A stretch of 33,651 nucleotides of DNA from a virus, in IMG/VR virus record IMGVR_UViG_3300007351_000041, positions 1-33,651 of that record; one strand, written 5' to 3'. The notes under the pieces were generated by a model. It made no database searches and was not told where the DNA came from. It worked only from the letters and a program-made list of their open reading frames with translations. Positions within the stretch are counted from its first letter, which is position 1. Each line of letters opens with the position of its first letter. The translations under genes and the position numbers were made by a program. Below, in pieces: positions 29,455 to 33,651 of the stretch.

Positions 29455-30149
29455 TTTCATTCAGTAGTCCATTTTCTGGTGGTGGCAGAGGCAAAAAAGC
29501 TCTAAAGCTTCGATTGAAGTCTTTGTCTAAATATAGATCTAAAAATAATCCAGAGAACACTGATGCAGTTCAACCAAATCCAGAAGAAGCAATGCAGGTA
29601 ACGGCTAATCCACAAGATATGCAAAATGTAGAACAATCTACTAATATGGCTCCTCCAGGTGGACAACCTCAAATGCAAGAAGGAATGCCTCCTGGACAAC
29701 AAGGTGCTCCTCCCGCAGGACCAGGAGAAGCTCCTATGGACCCTGCTCAAAACCAACAACCACAACAGCAGCCAAAACCTAAGAAAGAACCCCAATATAC
29801 TCCAATGGAGGTAAATAGGGAAGAGGTTTCAGGAGCCCAATCTGGTTGGACAATGTTACATGATATCAAAGATGTATTTGATAATGATATGAATTTAGCA
29901 GTAGCTACTTATGCATTAGATCAATTTGAACAAGATCCCAAAGAAGCAGGGAAGCACATTGGGATAATGTTAGCATTATCGCCTTATTGGGGTAAAAAGT
30001 ATTCTGGAGAAGGTGTAGATCAAGTCAGAGTGTTAGATTTGATTAGAAAACAAGGTGGAGACAAAGCTAAGAAGTTTATAGATGAAATACGAAAAGCCTA
30101 TGTTGCTTATGAACCAAGTAAATTTACTTTGGCTACTATAAAAGATTGA
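29451..30149 (+). CDS. Basic-motif plus Pro/Gln-rich protein
   Basis: 232 residues from ATG 29451 (overlapping the previous stop); the in-frame TTG at 29430 is less likely. The N-terminus 'GRGKKALKLRLKSLSKYRSK' is the same kind of basic helix seen at 28511 and 32477. A P/Q/M-rich low-complexity linker (about 40-115) leads to a C-terminal helical domain of about 115 residues ('GWTMLHDIKDVFDNDMNLAV', 'HIGIMLALSPYWGKKYSGEG'). Function unknown; the shared N-terminus suggests a common partner or targeting signal. Confidence 0.55.
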   Translation: MISFSSPFSGGGRGKKALKLRLKSLSKYRSKNNPENTDAVQPNPEEAMQVTANPQDMQNVEQSTNMAPPGGQPQMQEGMPPGQQGAPPAGPGEAPMDPAQNQQPQQQPKPKKEPQYTPMEVNREEVSGAQSGWTMLHDIKDVFDNDMNLAVATYALDQFEQDPKEAGKHIGIMLALSPYWGKKYSGEGVDQVRVLDLIRKQGGDKAKKFIDEIRKAYVAYEPSKFTLATIKD

Positions 30150-30164
30150 TAAAAGGTGAATTAA

Positions 30165-31001
30165 ATGGCTGGTGAAATAAAACATTGTGAAAAATGTAAT
30201 TGTGAACATGATGGTTCTTATGGCTCAGGTAGATTTTGCTCTAAACATTGCGCCTATGGTAGAAATGTGAATGGAAATAAGAATCCCATGTATGGTCAGA
30301 CAGTATATGAGATTTGGGTAAATAAGTATGGTAAAGAAGTTGCGAACATAAAATGGAGAAACTGTGTGATTTCTCAAAAGGGTAAGGGAACTGGCCCCAG
30401 GCCTAATCAGTCTGTTAAGGTTTCTGGTTGTTTAAATCCTATGTGGGGTCGTACACATTCTGATGGGGCAAAAGCTGCAATATCCCATAAAAATACAGGC
30501 AGAAAACATTCAATTAAGTCTAACATTCAAAAATCTATATCTGGAAAAAGAGCTTATGCTGAAGGTAGATTTAAGTTTTCCGGAGAGAAAAGATCAATAA
30601 GAGGATATTGGAAAGGATTGTATTATGGAAGTACATCTGAATTGATGAGAATGATGAATCATCCAAATTTATCTTTATTGAAAAGAGGCCCATCGATATC
30701 ATATGAGTGGTTTGATGGTTCTCACCACACATATTTATCAGATTTCTTGAATGTGTTGTCAAACACAATTGAAGAAATAAAATATCCAGGCAAACAACTA
30801 TCTGAGTTAGAGCAACTTAAAGTTGAAGCAGGTAAAAAATATGCAAAAGAGAATGGTTTAAATTATAATGTGTTGTACGAACATTCAATACCCAAGGAAG
30901 AAATGTTTATTTTAAGGAAACATTATATGGTTACTTTAGATTCTAAACATGAAACAGAATATCAAATATGGTTGGAAAGGAGAAACAAACGTGGCTGGTG
31001 A
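30165..31001 (+). CDS. Free-standing homing endonuclease (copy 4), inserted at a gene start
   Basis: 278 residues. Zinc module C8/C11/C25/C29; NUMOD3-like repeats ('GNKNPMYGQTVYEI', 'CLNPMWGRTHSDGAKAAIS'); nuclease 'YLSDFLNVLSNTIEEIKYPG' with Asp193, Glu204 and Lys206, the same layout as copies 2 and 3. Its first five codons (MAGEI) copy the first codons of the downstream gene (VAGEI), and its last codons and stop are read from the second copy of that 13-base repeat. So the endonuclease gene lies between two copies of the target's start region and uses the original start. Confidence 0.82.
   Translation: MAGEIKHCEKCNCEHDGSYGSGRFCSKHCAYGRNVNGNKNPMYGQTVYEIWVNKYGKEVANIKWRNCVISQKGKGTGPRPNQSVKVSGCLNPMWGRTHSDGAKAAISHKNTGRKHSIKSNIQKSISGKRAYAEGRFKFSGEKRSIRGYWKGLYYGSTSELMRMMNHPNLSLLKRGPSISYEWFDGSHHTYLSDFLNVLSNTIEEIKYPGKQLSELEQLKVEAGKKYAKENGLNYNVLYEHSIPKEEMFILRKHYMVTLDSKHETEYQIWLERRNKRGW
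30166..30178 (+). repeat. Insertion-site direct repeat, left copy
   Basis: TGGCTGGTGAAAT is identical to 30992-31004. It is the original 5' end of the interrupted gene and now supplies the start codons of the endonuclease. Confidence 0.75.
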
Positions 31002-31653
31002 AATTGCCGCAGATGCTAGTTCAAGTCTTGTATTATATTCCCAGATTAGAAATAGAACTTCGGGGTTCATATTCAATATAAGTAGTGGACAGTTTGAAAC
31101 ATATTCTAGCGCAAGTGGTAATCAAGCTGCTTATGCCCTTTCTATGAGTGAGCAAGGTAGTTGTGGTCACTATGTGGGAAATGCCCCAAGCACATTACCT
31201 GCTGGTGTGTTTGATATCACATGTCGGCAAAGGGTAAATGCTTGGTATGCTGAAACAGATTCCTTGGTGGCCAACGGGGAACTTCAATGGAATACTTCAG
31301 TTGCAGTGCCATTATCTAATTTACCTGCGAGTGGAGTAATTTCAGAAGTTAGAATGACTCGTGGTGTAATGGTACAGAATTTTGGAATATTTCTTAAATC
31401 AAGTGCCGACCATCTCACCAATTTTACCAGTGGAAATGTTAGCGGTCAGATTGCTAGAGATGGAGGTCTTTTTGGTGCTTTGCAATCAGGTGGTTTTACA
31501 GAGACAGGTCTTGGATCTTACGTTGTTACGCTTACATCGGGCGATTTACTTGCAAACACTGTAAGACTTTATTTTTCTGCAAATGGCATTAGTGGTGGTA
31601 CAAGCGATCCTCTTACTTTATCATTCGTATTACAAAGAAGTTCAGGACAGTAA
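30991..31653 (+). CDS. Probable virion surface or neck protein (220 aa), GTG start
   Basis: Read from GTG 30991, 8 bases after AAGGAG (30977-30982); an in-frame ATG at 30949 is deep inside the endonuclease gene and gives an unrelated N-terminus. The protein is beta-rich, Ser/Gly-rich ('SLVLYSQIRNRTSGFIFNIS', 'GLGSYVVTLTSGDLLANTVR'), with no Cys pattern beyond two single residues. This style is common in phage head-tail or baseplate proteins. The endonuclease upstream has replaced its original start (ATG 30165) with a GTG copy. Confidence 0.6.
   Translation: MAGEIAADASSSLVLYSQIRNRTSGFIFNISSGQFETYSSASGNQAAYALSMSEQGSCGHYVGNAPSTLPAGVFDITCRQRVNAWYAETDSLVANGELQWNTSVAVPLSNLPASGVISEVRMTRGVMVQNFGIFLKSSADHLTNFTSGNVSGQIARDGGLFGALQSGGFTETGLGSYVVTLTSGDLLANTVRLYFSANGISGGTSDPLTLSFVLQRSSGQ
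30992..31004 (+). repeat. Insertion-site direct repeat, right copy
   Basis: TGGCTGGTGAAAT, identical to 30166-30178. It contains the endonuclease stop TGA (30999-31001) and, in another frame, codons 1-5 of the downstream gene. Confidence 0.75.
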
Positions 31654-31655
31654 TA

Positions 31656-31829
31656 ATGATTTCTATTTGTTGTGGTTATTGTGGAAATAAGTCTTCATGG
31701 TTGAAGCCAACAGTAAATAGTGATGATGGAACTTACGTGTGGGCTTGTGATAAATGTTTTAAAGAACAAGAACCCAAAACTAAAACCATTCGTGAGATAC
31801 TAACACAAACTAAAGATGAAGAGGAATAA
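31656..31829 (+). CDS. 57-residue zinc-ribbon protein
   Basis: Too short for a 60-residue cut-off but well supported by packing: it starts 2 bases after the previous stop and ends right before the next ATG. CCGYCG (residues 5-10) and CDKC (31-34) form a zinc ribbon, followed by a charged helical tail. Function unknown. Confidence 0.55.
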   Translation: MISICCGYCGNKSSWLKPTVNSDDGTYVWACDKCFKEQEPKTKTIREILTQTKDEEE

Positions 31830-32003
31830 ATGATTTTTGACTATTCTCAAATATTGGTTATTCCAGGTGTGATAACGTTTCCTGTGTTTGTATATGGTGA
31901 GCCTTTCCCTGAAGCTCCAGGTGCTGAACAAATTGATATTGGTGGTGCTACTATTGGCGATACACCAGTGAATGTTATAAATATTGGAGGATCACTTACT
32001 TAA
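31830..32003 (+). CDS. 57-residue hydrophobic/acidic hypothetical protein
   Basis: Begins at the base after the previous stop and ends 1 base before the next ATG. Beta-rich ('ILVIPGVITFPVFVYGEPFP', then 'IDIGGATIGDTPVNVINIGG'), Gly/Ile-rich, no basic residue at all. Perhaps a small structural subunit. Family not recognised. Confidence 0.5.
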   Translation: MIFDYSQILVIPGVITFPVFVYGEPFPEAPGAEQIDIGGATIGDTPVNVINIGGSLT

Positions 32004-32004
32004 T

Positions 32005-32181
32005 ATGCGTGCTGAAAAGTGTTTGGAAAAGATTTTGCAAGATGCTAAAAAGTTGAATACAAATAGATTGTCTAAATTGTCTAAGAACAGACAAGATCAA
32101 GAAGTTAGTAAAATAATGGCAAGATGGTTGAAATGGATAAAGAGTGTAAATAGGTTAGGATCATTGGGAGGGGAGGGATAA
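32005..32181 (+). CDS. 58-residue basic helical protein
   Basis: Read from ATG 32005; an in-frame start at 31984 would overlap the previous gene by 20 bases. Lys/Arg-rich, helical ('CLEKILQDAKKLNTNRLSKL'), so it may bind nucleic acid. No family recognised. Confidence 0.48.
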   Translation: MRAEKCLEKILQDAKKLNTNRLSKLSKNRQDQEVSKIMARWLKWIKSVNRLGSLGGEG

Positions 32182-32196
32182 CTTTGGAGATTTTGT

Positions 32197-32475
32197 ATGA
32201 AAAATCTGATGAGCCTCCTAGTATGGCAGTTCGTATTGCTCGTACTTTTGGGATTTCTATACGAAATAATTGTGGCTCTGTATATCCTTTCCCTTGCTTC
32301 ACACCAATTGTTCCTGGCAGTAGTATTTTCTACCTTAACTCCCTTCTTCAGTCTCGCTGCCCAACATTGGTTCGTAGAAGCCCCAACTCTATCTCGTAGA
32401 ATTATTCTTACGATGGCCACCGCAGTTGGTTATGGTATTGGTACTTGGGTTTCTTTGTGGATGTTTGGAGCATAA
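32197..32475 (+). CDS. Multi-span membrane protein
   Basis: 92 residues from ATG 32197, with GGAG 8 bases upstream. Two to three hydrophobic segments: about 5-30 ('LLVWQFVLLVLLGFLY'), 33-53 and 68-90. The size would fit a holin, but there is no lysin neighbour in this window. A second, overlapping frame (32184-32399) is a shadow. Codons here are a little richer in C than the neighbours'. Confidence 0.52.
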   Translation: MKNLMSLLVWQFVLLVLLGFLYEIIVALYILSLASHQLFLAVVFSTLTPFFSLAAQHWFVEAPTLSRRIILTMATAVGYGIGTWVSLWMFGA

Positions 32476-32476
32476 T

Positions 32477-33611
32477 ATGCCCACTCAAAACATAATTGGT
32501 GTTGGTAGATCTAGGAAGTCTTTGTTGAATAGAATTAAGGCATTAGAAGATACACCCAAAGAACCTGAAAAGATCGAGCCAGACGTTGAGCCAACACCAC
32601 ATTCAACTCAACAAACATATTCATCTCCACAACCTTATCCTAAAAGAGAACACTATCAACCCCAACAGGCTGTCAGTAAGCCTGTAGTTAAAAAACCAGT
32701 ATTTGAAGCACCAACTGCTCAACCCAAACCTCAACCACCAACTACTAAACCTCCTGTTGAAACTCCGAAAGAACCTGAAACTAGATTCGTTTCTAAGTAT
32801 AAAGAACCTGGCTTAAATATTGAAACTAGGTTGGATACTGATGGTGATTTATATCATGTATTTATTGATGAGGAAGGAAATGAATCTGGAAGTAGATTTT
32901 CTACTCCTGCTCAAGCACAACATGAATTAGATAGAAGAAATCACTATGAAGGGTTATTGTTTGAATCATTATCTCAAAGTCCAAATATGAGAGATTTTGC
33001 GGAAAAAGTTGGTTGGGAGAATGCAGCATTTGCTATCAATAGAGCTGTTGATAGAGGTTTTTTGAAAGCAGCGGACTCTGTTATAAATTATTTGTCTGGT
33101 CAACCAACAGAGAGTAATCTAAATTACAAGTTTACGCCTAAAGGATTGCTAAAATCCAAAATATTGGAAGATATTGTTAAACAGAACAGAGAAGCATTTG
33201 AGTTGTATGAAGCTTTAAAGGAGGGGGAGGATGTTTGGTTTGCTCTATATGATTCATTATTAGAAATGGGACAATCAGAGGCTGCCAAGATATTGAGAGA
33301 TTCATACAGAAAACCAATTTATAAAGCCAGAGAAAACTCATCTGGTACATATGATATTGTAGATGATGATGGAAATGTAATTGAAAGGGATTTAGATAAA
33401 CGCAGAGCTGGATTTCATGTTGCTGGTCTGATGCATAGAAATTTAGATTTTTTAAACTCTGATAGTTTACCTTTTGATTTGTTTTATAACCGTGGTGAAA
33501 GACTTCCAAATTCAGGTTTGTATGTAGGAACTGCTCCTAATGACATAGAATGGGTAGCTCATAATGATAAAGATTATGAGCAAATGGTTGAAGTTTTTGA
33601 TAGAAAATATA
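32477..33611 (+). CDS. Pro-rich protein with basic N-terminal motif (3' truncated)
   Basis: The phage part gives 378 residues from ATG 32477; the gene runs into the adapter, so the end is missing. The N-terminus 'GVGRSRKSLLNRIKALED' matches the basic motif of the proteins at 28511 and 29451. A long P/Q/K-rich linker (about 25-110) follows. 'EALKEGEDVWFALYDSLLEM' then 'GQSEAAKILRD' (about 245-275) is related to the TIGR02996-like segment at 28511. Another segment, about 105-155, is strand-rich. Residues beyond 378 (ending ASCRERV) are translated adapter and should be discarded. Confidence 0.65.
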
Positions 33612-33651
33612 AGATCGGAAGAGCGTCGTGTAGGGAAAGAGTGTAGATCTC
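33612..33651. other. Illumina adapter at the right contig end
   Basis: The last 40 bases begin with AGATCGGAAGAGCGTCGTGT and continue through the known read-through adapter. This is a library artefact in the assembly. It fuses false residues to the last ORF and shows that the contig ends are not natural genome ends. Confidence 0.97.

Noticed and set aside
32184-32399. A 71-codon ORF overlapping the membrane protein gene
   Set aside because: The frame beginning at 32197 gives a coherent membrane protein with a better ribosome-binding site and connects to the next gene; the other frame has no recognisable structure.
1-33651. tRNA or tmRNA genes
   Set aside because: I looked for T-loop-like GTTCRA motifs with flanking stems and for cloverleafs near CCA ends (for instance before 1710); none had a matching acceptor stem.

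Overview
The window is a nearly complete assembly contig from a tailed double-stranded DNA phage (Caudoviricetes) or prophage. It is AT-rich and every convincing gene is on the + strand. Genes are tightly packed, with many TAATG or ATGA stop/start overlaps. The first 13 and last 40 bases are Illumina adapter sequence, so both ends are assembly ends inside genes (a RecA-like gene on the left, a proline-rich protein gene on the right). No capsid, tape-measure or lysis gene could be recognised, so part of the genome lies outside.

Layout. 16-2836: 3' end of a RecA/UvsX-like recombinase and a string of small unknown proteins, several with cysteine pairs and one interrupted by an in-frame TGA, closed by a strong terminator. 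2888-5091: a new transcription unit with a hendecad coiled-coil membrane protein, a subtilisin-like S8 protease with a polyproline linker, and two small proteins. 5102-5218: an intergenic stretch that folds on paper into a nested three-way-junction RNA with a possible pseudoknot. 5368-9264: an exported-protein block with two proteins that carry a signal peptide and one CXXCH heme-c motif each, plus a small secreted Val/Arg/Phe-rich protein. 9325-10874: small membrane and unknown proteins. 10874-14606: a calcineurin-like phosphoesterase, a homing endonuclease and a nucleotide module (5'-nucleotidase-like HAD protein, dCMP deaminase, dNMP kinase). 14606-15967: small proteins ending with a probable small terminase and a perfect-palindrome terminator. 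16024-21886: packaging module with the large terminase (fused to a degenerate tyrosine-phosphatase-like domain), a zinc-finger protein resembling Csf1, a homing endonuclease and the portal. 21886-33611: structural or accessory proteins, including a locally GC-rich fibre gene, a 976-residue SG-repeat fibre, two more homing endonucleases and a family of proteins sharing a basic N-terminal motif.

Host. Several proteins recall families I associate with Planctomycetes: the 632-residue CXXCH protein, the second CXXCH protein ('CVACHSG...GGFDV'), a short HEAT-like protein (14829-15206), and two proteins with a segment like the TIGR02996 repeat-companion domain. This points to a planctomycete (Gemmata-like) host. 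It is inference from remembered family patterns, not from a search.

Most notable: the phage-encoded cytochrome-like pair, the structured RNA at 5102-5218, the terminase-pseudophosphatase fusion, and two homing-endonuclease insertions that left duplicated pieces of their target genes (a C-terminal tail at 18743/19682 and an N-terminal start at 30166/30992).
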